A stretch of 64,000 bases of DNA from Candidatus Hydrogenedentota bacterium (GCA_016791475.1 JAEUWI010000032.1:23047-87046); one strand, 5' to 3'; shown: positions 22,643 to 31,479, numbered from the stretch's first letter. Notes: a model not told the origin generated them from the letters alone. Numbers and translations are program-made.

Positions 22643-24322
22643 TCAGCAGAGCTGGTATTCGGCCATGCTCGTAATCAGGTGAAGCAGCTCTTTTCGCTTG
22701 TCATCCGTCAGGTTGTCGGGCGCAAAAGGGCTGTCCGGTGCGGCGACTCCCAGAACGCCCACCAGGGTGGACTGCTGTTCGGGGCTCAAGGGCGCGTCGA
22801 GCAGCTTGCCCGCCACGACGGTGACGCATTCGGTCGCGGTGGAAAAATTCAGGCCTTCGAACATGTCGTCCAGGGGATCGAAGGCCGGCGGCGCGTCGAT
22901 ACCAAGCTCCTGAAGGAGGGCCTTTCGTTCGGCGGGTTTACCTTCGCGCAGGATCTTCACCTTGGCCTGTCGCTCCTCCTTCGGGAGGCTCTTCAGCTTT
23001 TCCCGGACCTGTTCGCGGATGGCGGCGCGCGGATCGGGCTTTGGGGTTTCGGCCATGGCGGCTGGGGACATGGCCTCCGGGTCGCCTTCGCCCGCCAGCA
23101 TCATGGTGCTTTCGCCGCCGCCCATCATCAACTGATTGTGGCCCTTGGTGGCGGCGCTGGCCAGGGTTGCGGGAAGGTTATAGCGCAGGAGGAGCGTGTT
23201 GGCGTTGATCCAGGCCCGGTTACCGTCCCAACCTTTCACATTGGGTGGATGGAGGATGTTCTGGCCCAGGGTCGCGGTGGCCTGAGCCATGGCGGTGGGC
23301 GGCACGGAATCGAGGCTGAGGTCGTGTGTCAGTTTGACCACGAGCTGGGCGGGGCTCTTAACCTGGGTGCCCATCACCCGGGGGCTGTAGAAGGCCTGGG
23401 AAAGGAAGAGCTGGCGGAGGACCGGTTTCAGCTCGAAGTTATTTGCGCGGAAGGTTTCGGCGAGGGTCTCGACCACGGCGGGGTCCACTTCCTCGGCGGC
23501 GAAGAACTTGTAGAGTTTCCCGCAGATGAAGGTGCCCAGGGCGGGCTGCTCGAAGATGATATTGATGATGTCCCAGCCGTCGAATTCGCCGGTGCGGCCC
23601 ATGAAGGTCTTGGCGCCCGGATCGTGATTGGTGATGTTGAAGGCGAAGGAGACTCCGTCCGTGGACCAGCCGGTAAAGGCCCGGGCGGAGTTCTTGATAT
23701 CGTCTTCGGTGTACTGGCCCTGGCCCAGGGTGAAGAGTTCCATGAGTTCCCGGGCCCAGTTTTCATTGGGCTGTTTTTTCGTGCTGCGGTCGTTGTCCAG
23801 ATAGCGCAGCATGCAGCGGGACTGGCCCACCTCGGTGGTGAGGCGTTTAAAATTGCCGGTGGCGTGGGTGCGGAAGACTTCGTAGAGGGCGTAATTGACC
23901 TCGGAGGCCTTGACCTTCTGGGCGGAGGTGGCGAAGTGGCCGTGCCACATGAGGGCCATTTTTTCCTCCAGCGGCCGGGGGGAGGTCCGCATGCGCTGGA
24001 GCCACCAGCCCCGGAGTTTCTGAACGGCCTCCCGCTCTTCCCGCTGCATCTTCTGCTGGAGTTCGCGCCGTTCTTCCTCGCCGAGGGCTTTCCTCGCTTC
24101 GGCCCGCTCTTTGTTGCTCATGGGCGGCACGAGGAAGTCGGGCTCGGGAAATTCGAAAGGGATTGACTCGTAGTTCAGGAGGTAGTCGACGGCGGCGTCG
24201 GGGGTCATTTCGGAGAGGCGTACCGCCAGGGCGTGGGGAACGCCAAACCCGGCGCGGTTCAGCAGGTGTCGGGCTTTGGCAAGATCCCAGGATTCAGGTC
24301 CCAGGGGGGGCAGGCTGGCCAT
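22643..24322 (-). CDS. DUF1800 domain-containing protein
   Basis: 559 residues. Start ATG 24322 is preceded by AAAAAGGAG. The N-terminus DLAKARHLLNRAGFGVPHAL and later LRGWWLQRMRTSPRPLEEKM, ALMWHGHFATSAQ, NENWARELMELFTLGQGQYT, ARAFTGWSTDG and HDPGAKTFMGRTGEFDG are the hallmark strings of DUF1800. A low-complexity charged insertion (about residues 400-450, rich in Glu, Lys and Ala) breaks the domain. No obvious signal peptide is present, though the partner DUF1501 protein is Tat-exported. The two genes form an operon with an 83-bp spacer. Such pairs are frequent in Planctomycetes-like genomes; function is unknown. Confidence 0.95.
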   Translation of the reverse strand: MASLPPLGPESWDLAKARHLLNRAGFGVPHALAVRLSEMTPDAAVDYLLNYESIPFEFPEPDFLVPPMSNKERAEARKALGEEERRELQQKMQREEREAVQKLRGWWLQRMRTSPRPLEEKMALMWHGHFATSAQKVKASEVNYALYEVFRTHATGNFKRLTTEVGQSRCMLRYLDNDRSTKKQPNENWARELMELFTLGQGQYTEDDIKNSARAFTGWSTDGVSFAFNITNHDPGAKTFMGRTGEFDGWDIINIIFEQPALGTFICGKLYKFFAAEEVDPAVVETLAETFRANNFELKPVLRQLFLSQAFYSPRVMGTQVKSPAQLVVKLTHDLSLDSVPPTAMAQATATLGQNILHPPNVKGWDGNRAWINANTLLLRYNLPATLASAATKGHNQLMMGGGESTMMLAGEGDPEAMSPAAMAETPKPDPRAAIREQVREKLKSLPKEERQAKVKILREGKPAERKALLQELGIDAPPAFDPLDDMFEGLNFSTATECVTVVAGKLLDAPLSPEQQSTLVGVLGVAAPDSPFAPDNLTDDKRKELLHLITSMAEYQLC

Positions 24323-24458
24323 GATGTGCTCCTTTTTGGTGATTCAGCAGGGATTGATGTTAGCTGAAACACCGCCGGAGCGGGGAGGTTCCCTGGGTCC
24401 GCTCAGTGATCGAGAAAGAACGCGTTTATGAAAAGCCGCGCTTCCGCTATGGCGTTGT

Positions 24459-26159
24459 TTACCGCACGATGCCGAGGAGGGTATCGAGCATGCGGTCGGT
24501 GATGGTGATGACCCGGGCGGAGGCGTCGAAGGCCTTTTGAACCTGGATCATGGTGGTGACTTCTTCGTCGAGGTTGACGCCGGAGACTTCCTGGCGCCGT
24601 AGGTTGAGGTCGTTTATGACCGCGTTCTGCACGTCCCGGCGGTCCAGATTGGCGCCGGCGTCGATGCCGAGCTGTACCACGGTGGATTCGAAGTAGTCGC
24701 CGAGGGTTTCCGTGTCGTTGGTGAGCACGGGGGTATTGCGCAGGGCGGCGAGTTCGAGGGCGATGGTGTTATTGCCGGTTTCGAGGACGTTCAGGCTGTC
24801 GCCCGAACTCAGGAGCGCGGGGTCGTCGATGATGTGCTGGCTCACCCCGATGTTTCGGGCGTTGCTGCCGGTGAAGAGGCCGTTGAGCCCGAGGGCGGGC
24901 AGGAGGTTGGCGGTGTCATTGGCGAAGGTATAGGTAAAACCGGCGTCGGGCGTCACGGTGAGCACGCCGTTGGCGATGGAGGCGCTCATGTTCCCGGAGC
25001 TGTTGATGGCGGCGGCGATGTCGTTGAGGCTGGTTGTGCCCGCGGTAACCGGGACGGAAATGGTTTCGCTGATATTGTTCGCGCTGTCGTACACGACGAT
25101 GTCGAAGGCGCCGTCATTGACGGTGAAGGGAAGTCCGGCGCTGTCCAGAGCGGCGGCGGCGCTGGTGACCGCGTTGGAAGCGGCCAGGGGCTGCCGGAGG
25201 TTGCTCAGACCGTTGCCACGGGAATGTATGGCGTTGACCTCTTCAATGAGCGCGGCGGCCAGCGTGTCGTTTCGATCGACCAGCTCGGCAAGGACGACAT
25301 CGCGCTGTTCCAACGCGCCGGCGAGCTCGCCATCAATCACATTTACCTCGGTCCCGTTGTTGGCGAAGCGCACCCGCAGAAAATCGGGGCGGTCGGGGTC
25401 GATGGAGCCGTCGGGCACAGCCTCAATCTCTCGGGCGCGGTTGCCGATGACGAGTTCCTCGCCGGAGATTAACACATCCACCTGGCCGTCGGTCCGTTCG
25501 CGGTAATCGATATTGATGTACCCGGCGAGTTCATCGAGGAGGACATCGCGGTCGTCGCGGAGGTCGTTGGCGGTGCCGCCGGTGGCTTCGAGGGTCTTGA
25601 TGGCGAAGTTCAGGTCCGCGATCTGCTGGGCCACGCCATTGATGGTGGGCACAAGGGCGCGCACGTCTTCATTGGCCGCGGTGCGGAGGTCTTCGAGGGC
25701 GGCGGCGTTCTGGCGCAGGGTTGAGGCGAGGGATTCCGCCTCGGTGATGGTGGCCACGCGGGTGGGAATGTCTTCCACGTTGTTGGCGAAGTCGTTCATC
25801 GCGTCGAAGAATTGATTTAGCTTGGCGGAGAAGCCGTCTTCACTTGGTTCCTGATAAAGGTCTTCGAGGCGGGAGTAGAAGCTGGTCTGAATCTCCGCAT
25901 TCTGCTGGGTAGCGACCTGGTCCCGGTAGGAAATGTCCAGGAACGCGTCCCGGAGCCGGTTCACGCCGGAGATGAAGGGTCCCCGTCCGAGAAATCCGTA
26001 GGAGCGTTCCAGGGGGGCGCGGGTGGAAATATCGGCGCGCTGGCGGGAGAAGCCCACTTTATTGGCGGAGGCGATATTGTGGCCCGTGACATCAAGCTGG
26101 ATCTGGGCGGTACTCAGGCCGCTTCGACCGATGTCCAAGGCGCTGAAGAGGGTGCCCAC
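24459..26159 (-). CDS. flgK: Flagellar hook-associated protein 1 (FlgK)
   Basis: 566 residues from GTG 26159 (GGAG six bases upstream). The N-terminus LFSALDIGRSGLSTAQIQLD followed by VTGHNIASANKVGFSRQRAD is the conserved rod/hook-protein domain. The C-terminus VNLDEEVTTMIQVQKAFDAS then ARVITITDRMLDTLLGIVR is the matching hook-protein tail. The middle has the FlgK helical domain (DLYQEPSEDGFSAKLNQFFD) and a beta-rich surface domain. FlgK forms the hook-filament junction. No flgL, flgN or filament gene follows, which is unusual. A sigma-28 type promoter lies about 70 bp upstream; flgM is divergent. Confidence 0.95.
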   Translation of the reverse strand: MGTLFSALDIGRSGLSTAQIQLDVTGHNIASANKVGFSRQRADISTRAPLERSYGFLGRGPFISGVNRLRDAFLDISYRDQVATQQNAEIQTSFYSRLEDLYQEPSEDGFSAKLNQFFDAMNDFANNVEDIPTRVATITEAESLASTLRQNAAALEDLRTAANEDVRALVPTINGVAQQIADLNFAIKTLEATGGTANDLRDDRDVLLDELAGYINIDYRERTDGQVDVLISGEELVIGNRAREIEAVPDGSIDPDRPDFLRVRFANNGTEVNVIDGELAGALEQRDVVLAELVDRNDTLAAALIEEVNAIHSRGNGLSNLRQPLAASNAVTSAAAALDSAGLPFTVNDGAFDIVVYDSANNISETISVPVTAGTTSLNDIAAAINSSGNMSASIANGVLTVTPDAGFTYTFANDTANLLPALGLNGLFTGSNARNIGVSQHIIDDPALLSSGDSLNVLETGNNTIALELAALRNTPVLTNDTETLGDYFESTVVQLGIDAGANLDRRDVQNAVINDLNLRRQEVSGVNLDEEVTTMIQVQKAFDASARVITITDRMLDTLLGIVR

Positions 26160-26227
26160 GGCGAACTCCGATCACTGGGTTGGTTGAAAAAGCTCATTCC
26201 CCTGCCTTAGAGCAAGGTGCGTTCCAA

Positions 26228-26255
26228 TTATCGGCGGGAGTTGACAGGTACTTAA
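26228..26255 (-). promoter_or_regulatory. Sigma-28 (FliA) type promoter of flgK
   Basis: On the minus strand TTAA (26255-26252) is followed after 16 bases by GCCGATAA (26235-26228), the exact -10 consensus of flagellar sigma-28. Transcription would start about 60 nt before flgK. The spacer is one base longer than the enteric consensus but equal to that of the flgM promoter. Confidence 0.75.
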
Positions 26256-26361
26256 TACGGGGGTATGGGGGCGGGTCGGCCCCGCATTTTGTGGGCCCGT
26301 GCGGCATTAACTACCGCCTGTAGGCAGGAATTGCCCACGGGCTTCCGGCAGTGAATTCCGC

Positions 26362-26389
26362 TAAAGCTCCCCTCGCGCTTTGCCGATAA
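26362..26389 (+). promoter_or_regulatory. Sigma-28 (FliA) type promoter of flgM
   Basis: TAAAG begins at 26362 and the exact -10 element GCCGATAA is at 26382-26389, with 16 bases between TAAA and GCCGATAA. Start of transcription near 26396 gives a leader of about 105 nt before flgM. FlgM is a known class-3 (sigma-28 dependent) gene. Confidence 0.78.
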
Positions 26390-26501
26390 TCAGGGTAGTT
26401 CAGACAGTTGAAGCGACCGAGCCTGACCGAAAGCGGAAGGTCCGCACTACGGACAGGCCCGGAATAATGCAGCGACAACACCCAAAATGGAGCAGCAAGT
26501 C

Positions 26502-26795
26502 ATGACCGGAATCACAGGCATCGGAAACTTGAATGAGCTGCAGGTTGCGCGGCCCATCAAGGGCGCCCGTAACCTGCCGGCCGCGGACGCTCCGTCCACT
26601 GACCAGGACGCCGTCAAGATCAGCGAAGCGGCCCAGCAGGCTGCGGAAGTGGCCCGTTACCTTCGCGAGTCCGCCAAGGACTCGGAAATTCGCCAGGAAC
26701 GCGTTGAAGCCGCGAAGCAGAACTTGAGTGAAGGCCGCCAGCGGGTGGAGGAGGTTCTGACGGAACTGGCCTCGGCCCTGGTGAGCTATATCTAA
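26502..26795 (+). CDS. flgM: FlgM-like anti-sigma-28 factor
   Basis: 97 residues from ATG 26502, chosen because GGAG lies nine bases upstream; an ATG at 26487 lacks such a site. FlgM-like features are a short disordered N-terminal half with TDQDAVKISEAAQQAAEVAR, then IRQERVEAAKQNLSEGRQRV and a final amphipathic helix EEVLTELASALV. FlgM binds FliA until the hook is finished and FlgM is exported. Position next to flgK and behind a sigma-28 promoter supports the call. Similarity is weak at the sequence level, as usual for this family. Confidence 0.75.
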   Translation: MTGITGIGNLNELQVARPIKGARNLPAADAPSTDQDAVKISEAAQQAAEVARYLRESAKDSEIRQERVEAAKQNLSEGRQRVEEVLTELASALVSYI

Positions 26796-26821
26796 GGCGA
26801 CCGCCCATTCAAAGAATCAGG

Positions 26822-26852
26822 ACGCACTCGGGATTCCGGGTGCGCTTTTTTT
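26822..26852 (+). terminator. Rho-independent terminator of flgM
   Basis: ACGCACTCGG and CCGGGTGCGC-like arms form a stem with one G-T pair and a GATT loop, followed by seven T. It lies 27 bp after the flgM stop. Confidence 0.8.
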
Positions 26853-26900
26853 GTTGTTGGTGCGCGATACGCACCTGCACGTATCAAAGTGATTTGTAAG

Positions 26901-27039
26901 TTGGGAGCGCCGGCATCCCTGCCGGCAAGGTAGCGAGGGTAATTTGAGTGAATTCATGCTACTTTGTTTGAGCGAAAGCAACCTGAAGGGTTATTGCGCC
27001 TTTGGCGCAATGTGCCGACAGGGATGTCGGCGCTCCCAA
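26901..27039. repeat. Inverted repeat TTGGGAGCGCCGGCA...
   Basis: A 27-bp arm at 26901-26927 (starts TTGGGAGCGCCGGC) pairs with 27013-27039 (ends GCGCTCCCAA) with few mismatches; each arm is itself a small palindrome (GCCGGC...GCCGGC and CCGAC...GTCGG). The interior is AT-richer. A half copy (TTTGGCGCTCCCAGC) follows near 27095. It is a dispersed intergenic repeat, filling the gap 26853-27109. Confidence 0.65.
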
Positions 27040-27109
27040 TGGTCGAATGCTTTTCTTTTGCACTTGGCGGGTTGCGCAGAGTGCGGGCAGCGCCTTTGGC
27101 GCTCCCAGC

Positions 27110-27143
27110 AAAAAAAGGGCCGCGGCGGTTGCCGCGGCCCTTT
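27110..27143 (-). terminator. Terminator of the Gfo/Idh/MocA oxidoreductase gene
   Basis: GGGCCGCGGC and GCCGCGGCCC make a perfect 10-bp stem with a 4-nt loop. On the minus strand the stem is followed by seven T (27116-27110). It starts 15 bp after the stop at 27158. Confidence 0.88.
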
Positions 27144-27157
27144 ACTGTTGGAAGCGA

Positions 27158-28420
27158 TCAGGCCTTCGCGGGGCCGGGTACGGGGACCGGGCCGACGGGG
27201 TAGGGCTTGCTGAAGTCGAGGACTTCGGGCACGATGCTCAGGGGCGAGTTCATGGCCTCTTCCCAGGTGACGGCCTTGCCGGTGTAGGCGGACATGCGGC
27301 CCATGACGGCGGTCAGCGTGCTTTCGGCGGTGCGCACGCCTTCGTTGATGTAGGGGGCTTCGCCACGGATCGCCTTGACGAGGTCGATGTGTTCCTGGAC
27401 GTAGGGGTTCTCATCGTCCTTGCCCTTGTCGTGGCAATTGGTGACGCCTTTGGTGCCGACGAGGTGTTCGGACACGTCCTGGGTGCATTCGCTGTGCCAG
27501 TGGCGGGACATGCTGAGTACGTGGACGCCGTTGGCGTATTCATAGTCGCAGGAGAAGTGATCCCACAGATCGCCGTAGGTTTCGGGGTCTTCCAGGTGTT
27601 TCCACGCGCGGCCGCCGGAGGCGAAAACTTTGACGGGGGTGCCGAGGCCCCAGTTGATGATGTCGAGGTTGTGGATGTGCTGCTCCACGATGTTGTCGCC
27701 GCAGACCCAGCAGTGGGCGTACCAGTTGCGGATGCGGGTTTCGAGGTCGCTCCATTCGGGCTTGCGCTTGTGGGCGAAGGGCAGGGTGCCGCACCAGTAG
27801 GCGCGTCCGGAGAGGATTTCGCCGATGGCGCCGTCCTGGACCTGCTTCATGGTGTCCACATAGGATTTCTGGTGGCGGCGCTGGAGGCCGGTGACGAGGC
27901 AGAGTTTCTTTTCTTCGGCGAGCTTGGCGGCGGCGATGAACTGGCGGACGCCCGCGGGGTCAACCGCGATGGGCTTTTCGGTGAAGATGTGCTTGCCGGC
28001 GTTGACGGCGGCTTCGATGTGCTTGGGGCGGATGTAGGGGGTGGTGGCGTGGATGATCATGTCCACGTCGGTCTTGAGGAGTTCCAGGTAGGCGTCCGGG
28101 CCGACGAAGCACATTTCATCCGTGACGTCGACCTGGGAGCTTACCTGGGGGTTGGCGTGGCCGCTGAGGGTCTTGCGGGAGTTGTCCAGGCGATCCTGGA
28201 AGAGATCGGCCATGGCCACCAGTTTCATGTTCTTGTTGCCGGTGAGGTTGTCCACCGCCGCGCCCGTGCCGCGTCCGCCGCAGCCGATGAGGCCGATCTT
28301 GATGGTTTCGCCGTTGTTCTCCGCGATGCCGGTCTTGGCGGCAAGAATCGCGAAGCCCGCGGCGGCGCTGGTTTGGGCGAAATTTCTGCGGGACATGCCC
28401 GATGCAGGTTTCTCTGACAT
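27158..28420 (-). CDS. Gfo/Idh/MocA family oxidoreductase with Tat signal
   Basis: 420 residues from ATG 28420 (AAAGGAGAGG upstream). A Tat signal (SGMSRRNFAQTSAAAGFAIL) is followed by the Rossmann motif KIGLIGCGGRGTGAAVDNL and the conserved TEKPIAVDPAGVRQFIAAA (EKP catalytic lysine). The C-terminal beta-sheet domain includes WCGTLPFAHKRKPEWSDLE and WYAHCWVCGDNIVEQHIHNL, the histidine region typical of exported members of Planctomycetes-like bacteria. These enzymes use NAD(P) and act on sugars or inositols; exported versions carry their cofactor across. It has its own terminator. Substrate is unknown. Confidence 0.95.
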   Translation of the reverse strand: MSEKPASGMSRRNFAQTSAAAGFAILAAKTGIAENNGETIKIGLIGCGGRGTGAAVDNLTGNKNMKLVAMADLFQDRLDNSRKTLSGHANPQVSSQVDVTDEMCFVGPDAYLELLKTDVDMIIHATTPYIRPKHIEAAVNAGKHIFTEKPIAVDPAGVRQFIAAAKLAEEKKLCLVTGLQRRHQKSYVDTMKQVQDGAIGEILSGRAYWCGTLPFAHKRKPEWSDLETRIRNWYAHCWVCGDNIVEQHIHNLDIINWGLGTPVKVFASGGRAWKHLEDPETYGDLWDHFSCDYEYANGVHVLSMSRHWHSECTQDVSEHLVGTKGVTNCHDKGKDDENPYVQEHIDLVKAIRGEAPYINEGVRTAESTLTAVMGRMSAYTGKAVTWEEAMNSPLSIVPEVLDFSKPYPVGPVPVPGPAKA

Positions 28421-28519
28421 GAGGTCCTCTCCTTTGGTCTGACGTGTGGGGTTGTTTGGTGCGGTCAATGCACAGCGCTGACCAGCATAGCATATTTGCG
28501 GGGGAATTCAATCCGACGC

Positions 28520-28580
28520 ATAGGACGGATTTGACCGATAGGACGTATGAGATTTGTCCTATCGGTCTTATCCGTCCTAT
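28520..28580 (-). terminator. Long hairpin of 9-mer units after the penicillin acylase gene
   Basis: Arms of 25 bp (28520-28544 and 28556-28580) are complementary except at two positions and enclose an 11-nt loop. The hairpin starts six bases after the acylase stop on the minus strand. Units are 9-mers (GGACGGATN, GACCGATAG), as in the other arrays. No T-tract follows, so termination is inferred from position only. Confidence 0.5.
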
Positions 28581-28585
28581 TGGGG

Positions 28586-30691
28586 TTACAGCGCCACCTC
28601 CAGCTTCTTTTCCGATTCCACGTTTTTCAGCAACTCGTCCTTGCTGCGGTAGACCGGCTTGAAGGTGCGGTTGCTGAAGAGCTTCTCGCCCTGGTCCATG
28701 TAGTGGGGCGAGGCGGGATCGCCGCTCTGGCCCCAGGGGATGCAACTGTAGGACTCGATGCCGTCCTTGTGCATGAACATGAGGAGCATGGCCATGGAGC
28801 CCTTGTAGGCCCGATACTTGCCGCTGCCTTCGGGCGTTTCGCGCACGCCGATGCTCAGGAGGGTGCGGACACTCTTGTCGTTCTCGCCGCGCCCGAAATC
28901 GGCGCCGGAGGTGGGCACGAAGGTATCGCCTCGGCCGACTTCAATCATGTCGCCCCAGGTGATATCGGTCTTGCCATAGAGTTTGAGCATGGTTTCCCGG
29001 GCCGAGTCGATGGCTTTTTTCAGCGCCAGGTATTCTTCCACGGAGAGATCTTTTCCGGCGTTGACCTTGAGGGGGTCGACCACCTGGAAGGCCTCCATGC
29101 GGAAATAGCGCATGAGGGGCGCGGCGTTGCTCTCTTTGATGTAGCGACCATCCCAATTGACAAGGCGATCGAAATCGGCCTTGAAAGCGGGATCTTCCAG
29201 GGCCTTCTTGGCGGAGCTCATGGCCATTTTCTTGAGGGCCTTTTTCCAGCCCTCGCGGTAGGGGTCCGTCACGTCGAAGGCGAGATCCATGGCCTCTTCC
29301 TTGGTGAGGCTGTTATCGGCGGCGAGGGCCTGGAGGGCGCGATCGCCCCGGCTGTTGCGGGAGTCCCAGCTTACGTTGAAGATATAGCCCGGATATTTGT
29401 CCGGGGTGAGGGGCGAGTTCTCCATCATGAATTCGGGGCTGATATTGCAGTTCTGCATGTAGCCCTGCTCGGGATTCTTGATCTGGACGAGATCTTTGGC
29501 GTCATGGATGCCGAGCCACTTGGTCTTGGAGGTGTTGCCGGGCACCGGCGCGCTCCAGTTGTAGCCCTCGGGCCGGATGGGCACGCGGCCGGTTCGGATG
29601 TACGCGATGTTGCCGTCGCGATCCGCCGACATGAGGTTCTGCTCCATGTACTGGTTCATGGCGAGGGCCGCCATGAAGTCGTCGACATTCTTTGCCTGGA
29701 GGCATTTGTAGCCCTGCTCCAGGAGGAGGGTCTGCTCGAGGTAGGGTGTGGCGCCCACGAGGATGGTCTGCTTTTCCAGATTGGGCTCGGCGAAGGCCGG
29801 TCCGAGAATGGTGGTGTAGGTGGGCATGGTTACCGGCGCGCCGTCCTTCACATTGATGGTCACGGCGCCGAGCTCCGCGTTGAGCCATTGCCCGTCGTAT
29901 TCATACTGGAGTGGATTCGCGGGATTAAGCTTCATGGCGTAGACGTCGGCGGTGTCCGGGCCGCCCGTGGTGGGCGCCCAGCCGAAGTGCTCGGTGTGGC
30001 CATAGGCCAGCAGGAAGGTGCCTACGAGGAAGTAGCCGTGCTGTTCGCTGAGGGCATCGCCGTAGACGTTGGCCTCGTAGAAGACCGACATGCCCTGCCA
30101 GGTGAGGTGGGGATCGGTGAGGAGGATGGCGCAGTTCTCGGCGCTGCGTGCGGGCGATACCGACCATTCGTTAGAACCCCAGCCAAGGGTGTTGCCTTCC
30201 TGATTCATTTCATCGCGCACGGTGCCCAGGGGCCAGTTGAGGATCATGGCGCGCATGATGGCGAGGGAGTGCCAGGGCTTGAGATCGAGGGCAAAGGGGG
30301 ATTTGCGGTCGGGGTGATCGGCCAGATAGGCCTGGACGCCGGCCACGTAGCCCGCGGCCATGGCTTTCACGGGCTCGGAGGCGGAGGGCCAGAAGGCTTC
30401 GCAGCGCTTTTCATTGCCGACCATCTGCATGACGTAGTCGGATTCGATGTGGTCTTTACCGAGGACTTCGGCCATGCGGCCCACGGCCTGGCGGACGTTG
30501 AGGTAGATGTCGTCGAGGCGATCCTCGGCCTGGGCATAGCCCAGGCCATAGGCGGCTTCGGCGTCGGTGGTGCCGTAGATGTAGGGCGTGCCCCAGGTAT
30601 CACGGTAGACCGTGGCGGTTCCGGCGTGGGCGCTCTGAATCAGGGCGCCCAGGCCAAGGGCGAGCAAGAGGGCCAGGGGATGCTTTGGCAT
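28586..30691 (-). CDS. Penicillin acylase family protein (N-terminal nucleophile hydrolase)
   Basis: 701 residues. Signal peptide MPKHPLALLLALGLGALIQS and AHA, then the alpha-chain start TVYRDTWGTPYIYGTTDAEA with AYGLGYAQAEDRLDDIYLNV. The self-cleavage site is GWGSNEWSVSP, giving Ser173 as the new N-terminal nucleophile of the beta chain. LLTDPHLTWQGMSVFYEANV follows, matching the family DPH motif. The family hydrolyses acylated amines (penicillins, acyl-homoserine lactones, acylated peptides) in the periplasm; here the substrate is unknown and quorum quenching is only a possibility. Single gene, flanked by 9-mer repeats on both sides. Confidence 0.93.
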   Translation of the reverse strand: MPKHPLALLLALGLGALIQSAHAGTATVYRDTWGTPYIYGTTDAEAAYGLGYAQAEDRLDDIYLNVRQAVGRMAEVLGKDHIESDYVMQMVGNEKRCEAFWPSASEPVKAMAAGYVAGVQAYLADHPDRKSPFALDLKPWHSLAIMRAMILNWPLGTVRDEMNQEGNTLGWGSNEWSVSPARSAENCAILLTDPHLTWQGMSVFYEANVYGDALSEQHGYFLVGTFLLAYGHTEHFGWAPTTGGPDTADVYAMKLNPANPLQYEYDGQWLNAELGAVTINVKDGAPVTMPTYTTILGPAFAEPNLEKQTILVGATPYLEQTLLLEQGYKCLQAKNVDDFMAALAMNQYMEQNLMSADRDGNIAYIRTGRVPIRPEGYNWSAPVPGNTSKTKWLGIHDAKDLVQIKNPEQGYMQNCNISPEFMMENSPLTPDKYPGYIFNVSWDSRNSRGDRALQALAADNSLTKEEAMDLAFDVTDPYREGWKKALKKMAMSSAKKALEDPAFKADFDRLVNWDGRYIKESNAAPLMRYFRMEAFQVVDPLKVNAGKDLSVEEYLALKKAIDSARETMLKLYGKTDITWGDMIEVGRGDTFVPTSGADFGRGENDKSVRTLLSIGVRETPEGSGKYRAYKGSMAMLLMFMHKDGIESYSCIPWGQSGDPASPHYMDQGEKLFSNRTFKPVYRSKDELLKNVESEKKLEVAL

Positions 30692-30718
30692 AAGGGGTTT
30701 CCTTTGGTGGTGGCAGGG

Positions 30719-30890
30719 TTTATGGGTCTTATGGGTCTTATGGGTCTTATGGGTCTTATGGGTCTCTTGGGTCTTTTGGGTCTTTTGGGTCTTTTGGGTC
30801 TTTTGGGTCTTTTGGGTCTTTTGGGTCTTTTGGGTCGTATGGGTTCATAATGACCCATACGACCCATACGACCTATAAGACCCATTCTTT
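30719..30890. repeat. 9-bp tandem repeat array (TATGGGTCT / TTTGGGTCT)
   Basis: About 14 copies of a 9-mer, first TATGGGTCT and then TTTGGGTCT, run from 30719 to 30848. They are followed at once by complementary GACCCATAC units to about 30887. This allows a hairpin whose long arm is only partly paired. It separates the start of the penicillin acylase gene from the end of the rhodanese gene. Confidence 0.9.
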
Positions 30891-30916
30891 AGATTACGGG
30901 CAGTTCACTTCCGACC

Positions 30917-31285
30917 TTACTCATCGCCGGCGCTTACGGGGTAGCCCGCGTTTTTCCAGCCGCCGAAGCCGCCGATCATGGAGACGACCTGGGTGTAGCC
31001 CATGCGCTGGAGGGATTCCGCGGCCAGGGCGGAGCGGGAGCCGCCGCCGCAGTAGAGCACGACAGGGGTGGTGGTATCGGGTACGGCCTTCTCGATGTCG
31101 CGTTCGAGCACACCCTTGCTGATGTGGGTTGCGCCGGTGGCGTGGGCGGTGACCCATTCGCGATCTTCGCGCACATCAATGAAGGCGAGGCCCTCGCCCC
31201 CGTCGAGGCGTGCCTTGACTTCCTCCACGGTTTGCTCCTGCACGCGGGTCTTGGCGTGGTCTACGATATCTGAAAAACGGCACAT
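30917..31285 (-). CDS. Rhodanese-like sulfurtransferase
   Basis: 122 residues from ATG 31285 (GAGGAG nine bases upstream; a longer frame has no such site). Single rhodanese domain: AFIDVREDREWVTAHATGAT, HISKGVLERDIEKAVPD, then the active-site loop VVLYCGGGSRSALAAESLQR with catalytic Cys79 in a six-residue CGGGSR loop, and MGYTQVVSMIGGFGGWKNAG. The domain moves sulfur as a cysteine persulfide in the cytosol; acceptor unknown. All key residues are intact. Single gene. Confidence 0.92.
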   Translation of the reverse strand: MCRFSDIVDHAKTRVQEQTVEEVKARLDGGEGLAFIDVREDREWVTAHATGATHISKGVLERDIEKAVPDTTTPVVLYCGGGSRSALAAESLQRMGYTQVVSMIGGFGGWKNAGYPVSAGDE

Positions 31286-31421
31286 GGGGTGCTCCTCTGG
31301 GCGGGTCCTGAAAACTAGTCGAAGCGCTAGTATAGCCGATGACGCGACGTGACTGTCCTGAGCGCAAAGGTCCCAGAACAACGGCGCCTGAGCTGCGGGT
31401 CAATCCGGCCATTGCCTTGCG

Positions 31422-31479
31422 ACGAAGCCCGCTTTGCGTTCGGGACTGTCCCGCGCTTTAAAAACGGGGGACGGTCCCC
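31422..31479. repeat. Dispersed repeat related to the one at 48744 (inverted copy)
   Basis: The segment 31422-31471, read on the minus strand, matches 48744-48793 in about 45 of 50 positions. It includes CCCCCGTTTTT, AAGCGCGGGAC and GTCCCGAACGC followed by GCGGGCTTCGT. It holds two GGGACNGTCCC palindromes (31442-31452 and 31469-31479). Nothing coding is seen in 31286-31574. Confidence 0.65.

Noticed and set aside
28547..30850. A 767-codon plus-strand frame over the penicillin acylase gene
   Set aside because: Antisense shadow of a clear enzyme gene; its end consists of the 9-bp repeat translated as Met-Gly-Leu units.
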